Positions 10,823-21,421 of a stretch of 64,000 nt of DNA are shown here, in pieces. The notes under the pieces were generated by a model. That model saw only the letters and a program-made list of their open reading frames with translations. It was not told the origin of the DNA and searched no databases. This DNA is from Rhododendron vialii. Its lineage: Eukaryota; Streptophyta; Magnoliopsida; Ericales; Ericaceae. The stretch's first letter is position 1; the number at the start of each line of letters is the position of its first letter. A program made the position numbers and the translations under genes. The stretch is taken from assembly GCF_030253575.1 (NCBI RefSeq), contig NC_080559.1:27492501-27556500 (forward strand), in the 5' to 3' direction.

Positions 10823-13800
10823 TTTAGTCTTAAATGTTTCCCTGATATAGAATTAGATGAATCAGTAATGAGATATGATTTTGATTTAATTTTATTTCCT
10901 TTTCCAAAACCTAATTTTGTTCCCTTCTCCTTTTGGTTCAAAATTTGAAACCTTCTCTCTCTCTCTCTAAACCGTGGTTCAAAAATTGAGAGGTACTTTA
11001 CCTCTTTAGTTAGGGTTTTTTGTTCACATTTTTGCAACATGAATATGAGTTCATCCAACAACGTCGATGGCAACAAAGTTCTATTCTTCTGGTGCTCCCG
11101 TTTGGGTCTTTCTGTTCAGGTCTTTTTTTTTAATCGCATCAAAACTCGATTACGTAAGGATTATTTCTAAATTAATTTATGATGTTTGAGTTTGTTTTGC
11201 AACAGGTTTACCTAACAAGTTTATAGGAAAATTGAGGTACACTTAAAGTTTTTGTTTACATTTATCCATTCGCATGCTTATGAATTTTTACTATATTGAA
11301 GGTAGACGGTTAGTTTGGTGAGATTTTTTATTTCTTCTAAATCTGCTTTTTCATTTTTTGAATGTAGACAAAAAAAAAAAACACATCTTTGATAAAAAGA
11401 CGTGATCGCTATGTGTGATAAAAAAGCCTTGGTGAAGAACTCATTTTGGCTGTCTAAACATTTAAGTTCTTGATTAGGTAGTATTAGCTCTATTTCCTTT
11501 CTAATTTTATCTTTTGCAATTTTAATTGGAGTATAGCCGGTGGTCTTCTTCCGTAATTTTATCTTTGTTAAGATTAACCTTAACAAAGGGTTAGTTTGTT
11601 TGGTTATTTTATTGGAGACTTGATAAGTGTACTCGCATGTGATTTGTAATATAAAAGGCATCTTTGATGAATTTCTCATAATAAGAGTGTTTTGCAAAAC
11701 TTAGTGATGTTGTTCAAAAAAGGGAGGGGAGGCTGATCTAATGAATATGATTTTTTCCCTCTGTGGTAATTCCAATCAGCTACTTTCTCCCTTCTTTTTT
11801 TTCAAAATAGAAATGAGAGAGAGTAAAGGGTTTAAAGGGTCCGGCGAGGTCACAGGAGGCAGAATGGATGTGTATCCCAATTTTAACCAACCAAACAGGT
11901 AATTCAAGTAGACTAATAATTAATTTCGGGGTGGGGGCTAAAAGTATATGGAATTTGCTGTGATATCTGTGCTAAAAATGAAACCTCTTTTTTTTGTGGG
12001 CATAAAAAAGTGTTCGTTAAAATCATGGAAAAAAGTAGCCGGACTAGGTACTGAAAAGGGCAAGTCAAACATCTAAAATCGGACTATGATTGGAACGAAG
12101 CCTCTCAAATCCAAATTAGAAATTAGATGATTCATCTTTAAAGTAGGATATTTAGAGCAACAAGATCTATTTGTGCCTTAAAAATGTGTGAAATTATGCC
12201 GAATATTCAATGAAAGCATTAGACAACTATCAGTGGGCAATTAGGTGAGAATCAATTTGAAATTTCTGAAGTCAAACAAACAACGTGTTTTTGTTCTAAA
12301 TACATATTACCTCTCCAGGTGCAATCTCACTTTATTTTTTGATTTATGTTTGTGAACTCTCACTGTGATGAATCACTAAATTTATGTTTGTTTTGGTATA
12401 CAAGGTTCTAAAAAGAACGGAGTTGAAGTAAAGCTACAACTGAATGCTTTGTGTCTCCTGGAACCTCTCATTGGGAATGAAAGATGAAAAGAATTTTCAT
12501 ATGCCAATATTTCTTATCATTTTATTCTGCTTCCTCTAATATTTCTTTCATTTGGTAAGTTGTGGGGTGGACATTGTTGAATATAAGTTAGATACTAAAT
12601 GAACTTAGAAATAAGACATCTTTGGTTCCACTGGTTTTGTAAAATGTACTCCTTAGTATTTTTAAAAAACCTGCCGGTTCCCCACCGCCGAAACCCCCCC
12701 CCCCCCCCCCCTTTTTTTGAAAATGAAGAGTTGGCCTTCGGAAAAGCATCCACAAATCCTCCGTAGGATTTTATCCCCTTCAAACCACGTTTAGGAACTG
12801 CCTATTGCAACTCCAAGAGATCTCCAATTGTAACTCCAATTTTTTCATTTGCATTTGTCTTCAACAACCATTACCACTGAAACCCAATCCAGATGTATAT
12901 ACCGAAAACTTATCTTTGAACAAGGTATGCGAGATATTTTTATGTTTATGTTATGTAATCACTATTATAGTGCACTGCATTTTATTGATATAGTTTCGCT
13001 TTGTCGCCAACTAATTAAACATTATGTTTTTTCATAGCAAGGCCCTGTATAATGGTGCCATATGAAAGGCCATGAGTTAATTAGTGTACTACAGTAGGAG
13101 GGTTATTTTATTGATCACGGCTTTGATGAAATAAACAGATTTGGCAATCCAACTTTAGAGGATTTGTTAGAGAAATGCTTCCTAATGTAGGTATTGAGAC
13201 GACTCAGTTTGAAGGCATAGTTCGTATTAATTCGAAATTTAATTTGTTTTGTGCCCACATCTTGCTAAAGATTTTGGAACTCTTTTAAATACAAAGTAAT
13301 TGGAGTGTACATTAAGACTGAATTGTTTTGGTCTTGCGATTCTATATTTCCGTACATGGCTTTCAGCATTAATTTTGTAGTTTGACCGAAGACTCCATTG
13401 TATTACGGTAAGTTAATTAGGTAGAGATGTTCCTTATTGTATTACATTTACATTCAGTCAGGACTTCGAAGTTTTAATATCATACATGAATTTATTTTAC
13501 AAATGGTTTTTTTTGGTGTAAGAGAAATCATATGGCTGAGGTTTTGGTGGTCTAATAAGGATTAGCTTTTGGTGGTATGATACCGTTTAGAACCTTTTTG
13601 TTTTGAATTTGCTTGCCTTCATATTTTATACATTTAGTTGGAATATAATGACCAAAATGCTTTGCCAGCTGTGTTTTCCATTGCCACGCCATAGTACGCC
13701 AAAAGTGCCAAAACACCTTTTCATAGGCATCTATGTACATACTGGCTCAAATTTGCATGGCTTAGCTTAATCTATGAAGTGACGAGTTGTGGATGGAGTG

Positions 13801-14573
13801 AAACTCATTGCTTGAAACTAATACTATGGTAAACATAATTTTTTTGTCTCATTAGATTCATTACCAACATGATCTCTATTCCAGTTTCTTATGGGAATTC
13901 CAATTCTAATTGAAGATTGTGTCTTTGTTGCTTTTTTGATGTTGAGTCAAATTAATATGCGGTAGGACAAATAAAATATTTATTTTGATAATATTCTTAG
14001 TTTTGTTAATTTCTTTTTATTAGGTTATGAAGCAGGGGTTGGTGTTGCAGATGGGAGAAACTGCATGAGAGAGCTACGGAGGTGGGCAGGTGCATAAGGA
14101 TCACATGCAATGGGTTTCTGTTTTCATGCAGAAATATTGCAAGATATGAGGTCCTCCTGCTATTACTAGAGGGAGATGAGAATAGAGGATTTGATTATGG
14201 TAAGAAGTGGAAAGAGATACGAATGGGTTGAAGTGGCTTAGAACGGGTGAGAATCTAAAGGAGGATTCGAATGTAAGTCATAATAAATTGGGGTTTGAAA
14301 TTTATTACAGTTGATTGTGTTTTAATAGGTTAGAGGACGAAGATGGGTCTCTCACTGGTGTTGTGTCTGGTTTTGTAATTGCTATTGTATACGATTTGTT
14401 GAACGTGCAATCACATTACGTTTAGGCTAAGATGACATTGTTTGTAGTTAATTTCACTTCAAGTGCGAGTGTGACTGACTCTCGATGGAGCTGTTGAATT
14501 TTAGATTAGTCGAAGCGGTCCCCACTAATTAAAAATCGATTTGTGTTGGGGTCAAGTTATATGGGTGTGTGTC
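10823..14573. other. Helitron interior without a recognisable gene
   Basis: AT-rich, with short frames only. It holds an 18-base C homopolymer at 12694-12711, and a possible exon near 11040 (MNMSSSNNVDGNKVLFF) for which I see no supported continuation. Parts may be captured host DNA, but I recognise no domain on either strand. Confidence 0.5.
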
Positions 14574-14623
14574 CATGGGCACGTGCCCATGCCGCATTCT
14601 TTGAGCCGTGCCTTCAGGCACGG
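14574..14623 (+). promoter_or_regulatory. Helitron 3' palindrome and terminal hairpin
   Basis: A perfect 18-bp palindrome CATGGGCACGTGCCCATG (14574-14591) is followed by the terminal hairpin (14606-14623) typical of Helitron 3' ends, which is thought to act in rolling-circle termination. Two such inverted structures in tandem at one 3' end are less usual. Confidence 0.8.
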
Positions 14624-14634
14624 GTATGCGCTAG

Positions 14635-15129
14635 TATATCTACAAACCAAACCGTTTACTTTAGTTTTTTTATTTTCCAAATTAACAAGGACTAAATAAC
14701 GGAATTGGGGATGGTGCTGTGCAGTGCGCCGCATCCTCAGAGTAGTCGGATGCACAGCACCGTCCCCATGTCCTCACGCTGCTAACCAAACTGACTGGCT
14801 TGGACTGGTTCGGATTGGATTTGCAGTTCGACAGTTTTTTCTCACCTCTAAAATACGTAGTCGTAGACCACCAAATGGGATTCCAATAAAATGCAATTTC
14901 GTTCCAAATTGGCAAGCCTTCAAACCCCTAGCATGCAAGCTCGATTTAAGCCACAAAACTGAATCGATTTGAACCTAGAAAACCATAAATAAACAAGATA
15001 CCGAAGCGAATTAAAAATTTGAAACCAAGATACGTACAAGATGAAAAAAAAACCTGTCTGATTATCCTGAGTACTTTTTATTTAAGCTACCTGGGCTGGG
15101 ATTTAATCAGCAAAAAAAGTCTGGCGATG

Positions 15130-15175
<46 letters not shown>

Positions 15176-15340
15176 ACAGAGGAATTGTTCTTCGGAGGGT
15201 AGATAACAAAGAGGAAAAGAACAAGAAGCAAGTGAGGAAGGGCGTGGGAGGTGAGAAGGGGCCGGATCCTGTCCATTTACTTCACTTCGGACCGATTCGG
15301 TCACTATTGAGAAAATGTCAGGATTTTGCCTAAGATTTAA
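14635..15340. other. Intergenic with (AG)n microsatellite
   Basis: Matches 37285-38001 in copy B. Contains an (AG)n run of 33 bp at 15138-15170 (45 bp in B at 37787-37831). Open frames cross the repeat on both strands but show no domain. No gene is supported. Confidence 0.6.
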
Positions 15341-15578
15341 TCCTAGCTGTTCTGCTAAGAATTTTTTAAAAATAAGTATTTATTTACAATTTTAAAGTTT
15401 AAAAATAAAAGATTATTGGAAATAATTTTTTGTACAATATAAATATTATTTGATAGATTTGAATGAGATTTTTTGAACATTATAAAAACTAAAAAATTAT
15501 TTTTTAAATGCATTATTTTTAAATTAAAAAATTACTAATAAATACTTATTTTTTAAAGAACTTTTAGCAGAACAGGGT
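15341..15578. mobile_element. Tourist-like MITE, 238 bp (copy A)
   Basis: Terminal inverted repeats of about 45 bp (CTGTTCTGCTAA... at both ends) enclose AT-rich DNA. It is flanked by TAA on both sides (15338-15340 and 15579-15581), the target preference of PIF/Harbinger elements. The copy B counterpart is 38002-38239. Confidence 0.75.
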
Positions 15579-15653
15579 TAATTATCGAACCCCTATCTGT
15601 TTAAAACTAGCAATTGTTCTTACCTTCCAATTCCAAAGCCCGACAACTCGACA

Positions 15654-15938
15654 GGTGGTTTTGGACCAATAAGCCACTCTTTTTTTTTGAATTCTTAGTT
15701 TGTCTTTATTTAATTATTTAATTTGTTAATTTTGCATCAATTTTTTATGAATTATTGATTCTTCTTTGAGAGAGGAATAGGAAAAATAAAAAATTAAGAG
15801 TTTCAATCATAATTTTTTACTTTTTGATTTCTCTCACCCAGAAAAATTAATAATTTACAAAAATTTGGCACAAAACTAACAAATACAAAAAAAAATTTAT
15901 AAAGACAAACCAATAAATCAAAATGGTCCAAAACCACC
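15654..15938. mobile_element. Foldback MITE, about 285 bp (copy A)
   Basis: The ends GGTGGTTTTGGACCA and TGGTCCAAAACCACC are perfect reverse complements, and imperfect pairing extends far inward, so almost the whole element can fold back. The copy B counterpart is 38315-38598. I did not find a convincing target duplication. Confidence 0.7.
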
Positions 15939-16580
15939 CTACCTCCGGCTCCGAGTGATAGGAATTTTTGGTAATATATATATTTTTACTTTATTTTGTG
16001 AATAGCAAGTGGGTGTTTGCAAAAAATTAATTTGACAGATTTTTAAATTCCAACTTCTAAAAATCATTTTAGAATGTTTGTCAAAAATTTTGCATAAATG
16101 ATTTTTAGAAGAAATTCTCAATATTCCAAAATTGGGTTTAGATAGCTTTTGGAATTCTACAATACAAATTCTTAAAAAGAAATGAAAATTTTGTAATCTC
16201 CCAGCTGCGACAAATAGATTTCTCAATTTCTTCTAAAATCTGCAGCAGAATCTGAAGTTAAAACATAAAACTGTATCCACAATTATTGCGAGCACGCCCT
16301 AAGTACCAAAAAAACACATAGGATTAATACATAGGAAAAATCCCAGACATGAGCAAAACTGGAAAATCGCCACAAATTTGGTACTACATCAAAATTTATC
16401 CCACAAAGCTTTCCAAATCTATTGTCCAAATTAAATTGAGTGTATTAATCGAACTGTTGGGTTTTAGTAAATAACCAATAGCGAGTTTACATTGAAAAGA
16501 ATAGCAATTTAGGCATGCTTCTACACATCAATTCCCTAGAAAACAGACATAGAATTAAGTACAAATTCATGTTTTTAGTT

Positions 16581-16763
16581 TTTGTTCACCCTCCACTTAT
16601 TAGGAGGGTGACATTACCCTCCTTCCTATAATTGAAATGATAGTTATCTCACCACAATGTGATGTCATACTTACAAAAATATATATTGCAAGTGTGGACC
16701 TACACCATTTCAACCAATGAAATAGAGGGTAATGTTATCGCTTCTTAAGGAGGGTGAACAAAA
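16581..16763. mobile_element. MITE with TTTGTTCACCCTCC termini (copy A)
   Basis: The left end TTTGTTCACCCTCC pairs with GGAGGGTGAACAAA at the right end, and inner segments CATTACCCTC / GAGGGTAATG also pair. The copy B counterpart is 39241-39423. The superfamily is not clear from the flanks. Confidence 0.7.
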
Positions 16764-16928
16764 TTGCACTCCAAATTCATAACAGGAAATGAAAATAAGA
16801 ATCTCGTATTCCAAATTCAAATATAGGAAGCAATACCAACATAGATTTTTCAATAGAAACTCATGAATTCCTAATCAGTCCTGCAAGCCAATAGCTCTTC
16901 TTCTTCTTTTTAAACGGAAAAAACAATA

Positions 16929-17210
16929 CTCCTTCCGTCCTTTTCTTAGAGTCCGGTATTCTATTTTAGGCTGTCCTTTAATAAGTGTCCATTTTGTAAA
17001 GTAAGCAGGTAAAAGTTGGTGAATTTTCCATTTTGCCCCTAAAAGTAGATTCTATTTTAAAAAGTTAGTGAGTAAAAATGTAATAATGATTTTTTCACAG
17101 AGGGTAAGAAGAGAAAATGGAGGTAAAAGTTGATGTGAAAGGTGTAATGATGATATCTTTTTAATAAGTTAGAATTACGAAGCAGAACACTTAAAAGGGG
17201 ACGGAGGGAG
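16929..17210. mobile_element. Stowaway MITE, 282 bp (copy A)
   Basis: Terminal repeats CTCCTTCCGTCC and GGACGGAGGGAG with a TA duplication at 16927-16928 and 17211-17212. This is the canonical signature of Stowaway, the Tc1/mariner-derived plant MITEs. The copy B counterpart is 39589-39870. Confidence 0.93.
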
Positions 17211-18550
17211 TACCATTCAATTCATTCAAATAAGTCATAAGGTGTCTACAAAAAATCAACCAGATATAGATCAAGCCATACAATATCTACTGATCACCAC
17301 CCGAAAACAAAGATACAGAAAACTGTCAAACCCTAAAAAAGACAAAACTAATGTTGAACTCCTCAGTAGAAGCCATGGTTGTTAAAATCTTACGATACAA
17401 GATATGTATCCTATGATTCGTATCGTCTCCTTCCAAAAACAATACGTATCGTAGACTGTATCTTTTTTGTATAGAAATCTTACGATACAGCGGTGTATCC
17501 TACGATATAATAGTGTATTTCGATTCACAGTGTATCCTACGATTACTTATAGAGAACAAATCATTCCATATTTTAAGGGGTGGAACACAAAATACGTTCT
17601 GATCTTTTCTTCTAATTGTGATCGTATTCAAATCATTTAAAAGAAACCCAAAGCTTGAATAAAAGAAAGAATGTATTTCGGATCATGTTTTGCATGAATT
17701 TGATAATGGCTGTTTTTCTCTTCCCTTAACCTCAGGCACCAGAAAGAAATGCGATACACCCTACCTAAGAGACTTGGAATTTTCATCTTAAAAATAATTT
17801 TTTTCAAATATACACCAAATATTTTAGATTATTATTGAGTATAATTATTATTGTATATTAGCTTGTCAACGTATCTTACCATACGCAATACGTATCCCGA
17901 TACGATTCGTAAAATGAAATAAACAATACACAATACATATCCCGATTTGAAACCACTTGCAGAAGCCATTACCCACCCCCACCATAATCTTGAACGGCAA
18001 ACGTGGAGCAAGTATTGAGACACCGGGTGCCTCGGCATTAATAAGTTCAATTAAATAACTTGTGCTAAGACCATCCATGCTTTGTGGAATGGAATTTGGG
18101 TGGCAATAGTTCTTCTATGATCTAGACTCTGGAGTGGATGATGAGGGTGTTGGGTTTCTGAGTGGAAAACAACGAAAGAAAAAAACTGAATGCATTTATA
18201 TGTAGGGGAAGGTAACAAAGATCAACTGGGGACGTGCCAATAAGGTTGAGGTAGTAATTGGGTTTGGGAGAGATGCTACGAGGTTAACCGTGGTGCAATA
18301 TTTAAAGGAAGGCCATTAATAGCTGCGGGCTGTGCTGAAGCGAAAAGAGTTAAAAGACATGTACAGAATCTGCTTATCTGATCCAAATTTCTTAGATTTA
18401 GCTTCATGATATGCTTAGGTATTCTTATGTTATCCATAAAATCAAGGTATTGAATCACCAATAGTGGCTAACTGTCGATTATGGTGCATCTAGTTTCTTT
18501 AGTTAGTCAAGAAAATCAATGCTACTTATTTTCTTCAAAACGATTCCTCT
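17211..18550. other. Intergenic with TACGATACG repeats and an exon-like frame
   Basis: From 17379 to about 17560 and again at 17866-17950 the DNA is packed with TTACGATAC, GTATCCTACGAT and CGATACGTATC words in both orientations, like a decayed inverted-repeat element. On the minus strand a frame starts at ATG 18076-18078 (MDGLSTSYLIELINAEAPG, continuing about 40 codons) and then runs into the repeat. It is conserved in copy B (from 40738). It may be a stranded first exon; I do not recognise it. Confidence 0.4.
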
Positions 18551-19530
18551 ATGTTTGTTATATGTTCATTGGGTGGTAATAATTCCTTCTTTGGTCAAGC
18601 TATTCAGGTGCATGATATCTTCACTTCTGTTGAGTCGAAGGCGTTTGTTAAAGCTGCTGAGTCACTTGGGTTTGCTCACCAAGGTAGTCTTGGCCCAACA
18701 AAAGGCAAAGCATACAGAGATAATGATCGTGTTTCTGTGAATGATCCAGTTCTTGCAAATACAATATGGGTATCTGGACTCAACAAATTATTTTTTGATT
18801 TTAAGATACGAGGCAAAGTTGCTGTTGGGTTGAATCCGAATATCAGATTCTACCGGTTAGTCAGGTGACTTGGATCTTTTTCATCTTAGGTTGTGTCCAT
18901 TTCGTCACATGATCACGTGAGTTATTGCCTGTCATCTACCTGTAATTCTTCTAAGGCTCGCTGCAGTAGTTTATGATCTCCTCCTTTTTTTTCACTAAAG
19001 AGGCATGAGAAAGCAAGAAATTCATCTGTCCTAGTTACTTTAGTTTCCAAAGATGTTGCATGGGCATATAATAGTGCAAATCTTTTACTTGTCAGATACA
19101 AGGTTGGTCAACGTTTTGGACGGCATATTGATGAGAGCGTTGATCTTGGAGATGGAAAGCATACCCATTATACTTTGTTGATATATTTAAGTGGAGGTTT
19201 CAAACCCAAATAAAAAAGTGATAAGAGCAACCCCTCAAGACTCTTCTAACATCTAGTTGGAGGAGAGACTATCTTCTACGGTCCCAAAAATGGTGTTGTA
19301 GCTGAGGTGAATCTCGTTTTCCTTAGGCTGTATGTTCTACATTGTTGTACATTTTGTTATATTGCTTTTGTAACTTGCTTAATTTGAGTAAGGCAAAGCC
19401 TTTAATGATGGTATGGCTCTGCTTCTCATTCATGGTGATAAGTGTATGTTGCATGAAGCTCGGAATGTTTCTAAGGGTGTTAAGTATGTGTCACGATCAG
19501 ATGTAACTTTGCCTGATCAAGCTTATGTAG
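18551..19530 (+). pseudogene. 2-oxoglutarate/Fe(II) oxygenase pseudogene (copy A), cut by copia insertion
   Basis: Three exons can be read. Exon 1 (to 18855) includes FVKAAESLGFAHQGS, AYRDNDRVSVNDP and VGLNPNIRFYR. Exon 2 (19096-19306) has GRHIDESVDLGDGKHTHYTL with the H-x-D iron ligands, then LVGGETIFYGP. Exon 3 (about 19398 on) has the distal histidine in LLIHGDKCMLHEARN and a likely 2-oxoglutarate-binding R in VSRSDV. Exon 1 to exon 2 joins in frame across consensus GT...AG sites. The gene is dead: exon 2 has in-frame TAA at 19211-19213 and 19247-19249, both shared with copy B, and a copia element interrupts the end of exon 3. The N-terminus is unclear. The family is prolyl-4-hydroxylase-like; the substrate is unknown. 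Confidence 0.8.
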
Positions 19531-20596
19531 TGTTACCCAAATTATGCAACCTAGAGGGGGGGTGAATAGGATTGCTAGTAATAATTACCAATAAAAATTT
19601 ATCTCTAGCAATATATGCAAACAATAAGTATGCAATCAAAATAGAGAGATAGAGAGATAGAACCCGTTTATAGTGGTTCGGTCCGGATTTGTCCACGGTC
19701 CGGCCCTACTCCACTTCTCCTCAAGCAATTACTTGAAGGTTAGACTAATCTTTAAAAGATTACAACTTGTAAGTCTTGCGGGTGCTTACAAGAACCGAAT
19801 GCCTCTAGCTTTCCCGAGGAGCTAGCACAACCGCAAGAATTTTCTCCGAAAACTTCTCAAAAACAATAACACCCAAATTCCAACCCGAATTTGGTCTTCT
19901 AAGCTTTCAAGTGTTTGACTCAAACACTCACTTAGGAAATACAAGTATGTGAAGAAGGTATGAAAATTATCGCTCACGACTTGTACAAATTTTCTCTCAA
20001 GAATAATATGAAAGTGGAAGAACAATGAGAATTTTTGGCTTTGATCTTTTGAGAATTTGCTCTTGCAATAATATGGAATGTTGTAGCTTGTGTATGTACT
20101 CATTAATGAGTTCTTGATGCCTTATATGGCCATCCATATGCTTCCTAGCCGTTGGAAACTAGCCGTTGGAACTAGCCGTTGGAAACTAGCCGTTGGAAAC
20201 TAGCCGTTTGAAACTAGCCGTTGGAAACTAGCCGTTTGAAACTAGCCGTTGGAAACTAGCCGTTTGATAGAGTGGTCATCCGGGTGGTCGTCCGGTTGTC
20301 ACAGCTTTCTGTTCAGACAGCCGGCTTGTCAGCCGGTTCGTCAACCTGTGGCTCACAATTTCATCTAAATAAACCGTTAAAGCATGTATTGAGCTCAATA
20401 AAGTCTTTGTAAATATAAATCATGAATCCAAGAGACTTTATGCTATATTTCAAGGTCACGAAAATATTTAATTCGGGAATCGACTTTTCGATAATTTTGT
20501 ATTTGCATAATAAAAATATCATTGAATTAATCATCAAAATAATTAATAGAGATGCATATAAATTTTCACAAATTATAATGCATACATTTTTCAACA
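19531..20596 (-). repeat. 3' LTR of copia element (left)
   Basis: 1066 bp, TG...CA ends. In transcription order (right to left) it holds the AACGG repeat array (20146-20270), a TATA box (ATATAAGG, 20121-20129) and the R/U5 part. A 93-codon frame inside it is identical in both LTRs, but has no features of a gene. Confidence 0.95.
20146..20270 (-). promoter_or_regulatory. Nine tandem MSA-like elements in U3 (3' LTR)
   Basis: Nine copies of a 14-bp unit (one is 13 bp) lie about 17 bp upstream of the TATA box. On the transcribed strand, six units contain TCCAACGGCTA, a full match to the mitosis-specific activator consensus YCYAACGGYYA bound by three-repeat MYB (MYB3R) factors. The other three contain TCAAACGGCTA, keeping the AACGG core. 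The identical array in the 5' LTR is at 27393-27517. Confidence 0.7.
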
Positions 20597-20658
20597 ATCT
20601 CCCCCTTTTTGATGATGAATTATAATGCATACATTTTTCAACAATCTCCCCCTTTTTG
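20597..20658 (-). promoter_or_regulatory. Polypurine tract, tandemly duplicated
   Basis: Read on the minus strand, CAAAAAGGGGGAGAT abuts the 3' LTR at 20611-20597 and priming there fits the LTR end. The same tract recurs at 20658-20644. The 47-bp unit between them contains a second copy of the last 26 bases of the LTR edge, so an incomplete U3 start is embedded upstream of the true 3' LTR. Confidence 0.85.
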
Positions 20659-20928
20659 ATGATGACACAAAATGATAGTTTTTATTCAAGTAGGAGTTAT
20701 GCCAATCTCCCCCTTAATACATGCACCAAAGCAGTTATCTATGATCAACGAGTAATAGCAATAATCATCAGATCATAGCAAGCAATTTTTTAAATTTGCC
20801 CAAAATGGCAAGATAGATCAATTAAAACTTGGCTTTTTCTCCCCCTGTGACATCATAAAAAAAAACTAAAAAGAGAAAAACAATAGGGCCATGGTTCCAG
20901 CACCATGCCGCTCTTGCCCTGTAGCACT

Positions 20929-21201
20929 CTATCTTCGTTCATTGAGAGCTTGGCGTCCTTGATTTTCGTATTCTCGAATAATGGCTGCTACAACGGCAGC
21001 TATAATGCCAATCCAATACCACAGAGTATCCACATTTACATTCCATCCGAACCATGGTGGTATTCTCATGGTAAGTAACGCACACAGCAGAATGAAGATA
21101 AAGAGTTGCATCCAAATGGTTTGGATAAACAACCTGAACTCTGCTCGTTCGGCATCTCTTTCGTAAAACTCAAACGGTAACCCTTGCGGTATGTTTGCCA
21201 T
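20929..21201 (-). CDS. Small two-helix membrane protein encoded between copia pol and 3' LTR
   Basis: A 90-residue frame, MANIPQGLPFEFYERDAERAEF..., with two hydrophobic stretches: residues about 25-46 (IQTIWMQLFIFILLCALLTM) and 59-76 (LWYWIGIIAAVVAAII). Both ends are charged (ERDAERAEF; QGRQALNERR). It lies downstream of pol in the place where some Sireviruses carry an envelope-like ORF, but it is far shorter and I recognise no family. A plant-type core promoter precedes it: TATA (CTATAAATTC, 21283-21274) and a CT-rich leader of about 70 bases before the ATG. It may be a captured host gene or an element-specific accessory gene. That it is translated is inference. Confidence 0.6.
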   Translation of the reverse strand: MANIPQGLPFEFYERDAERAEFRLFIQTIWMQLFIFILLCALLTMRIPPWFGWNVNVDTLWYWIGIIAAVVAAIIREYENQGRQALNERR

Positions 21202-21273
21202 TGCTTGATGAGAGATTTAGGCCAAGAGAGAAGGAAAGATAGATAGATGAAGAGATAGAGAGAGTGTTGTTGA

Positions 21274-21421
21274 ATTTATAGAGTATGAGAGAAGTGTTTG
21301 AGGATAAGGGATAGAGATGCGGCGCCGAATAGAGATAGGATAGGGGCGGTGCCGAATAGAGATAGGATAGGGGTGGCGCCGAATAGAGATAGGATAGGGG
21401 TGGCGCCGAAAAGAACAAGAA
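21274..21421 (-). promoter_or_regulatory. Promoter of the small membrane-protein gene with 27-bp repeats
   Basis: A TATA box (21274-21283) is preceded on the minus strand by three perfect-to-near-perfect 27-bp repeats (21321-21347, 21348-21374, 21375-21401) and a partial fourth to 21421. Each holds a GGCGCC palindrome (degenerate in one copy) and GATAGGATA / TATCCTATC words like plant GATA or I-box sites. The repeats sit 38-140 bp upstream of the TATA box, as an enhancer would. Confidence 0.5.

Larger units (their letters stand above)
6050..14634 (+). mobile_element. Helitron, 8585 bp, inserted only in copy A
   Basis: The 5' end is TCTATATAATAAAAC and the 3' end is CTAG. Seven bases before the CTAG is a hairpin with a 7-bp stem, CCGTGCC-TTCA-GGCACGG (14606-14623). 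The insertion lies between A and T, with no target duplication. Copy B preserves the empty site GAGAA|TATATC at 37284/37285, which proves the ends. No complete Rep/helicase is present: the interior holds duplicated small exons, a 140-bp tandem repeat, a second Helitron 5' terminus at 10718 and two further 3'-type hairpins near 8765 and 8890. It is therefore probably non-autonomous, or a composite of nested elements. Confidence 0.92.

Noticed and set aside
15019..15333. Frame with a long Arg-Glu dipeptide run (also 37668-37994)
   Set aside because: The dipeptide is the AG microsatellite; repeat lengths differ between copies and no domain flanks it.
19822..20103. 93-codon frame in both copia LTRs
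   Set aside because: Spans the R/U5 region; identity is due to LTR identity and no protein features are seen.
21170..21418. Frame with SAPPLSYLY repeats
   Set aside because: It is the translation of the 27-bp DNA repeats upstream of the small membrane-protein gene, and overlaps that gene's promoter and start.
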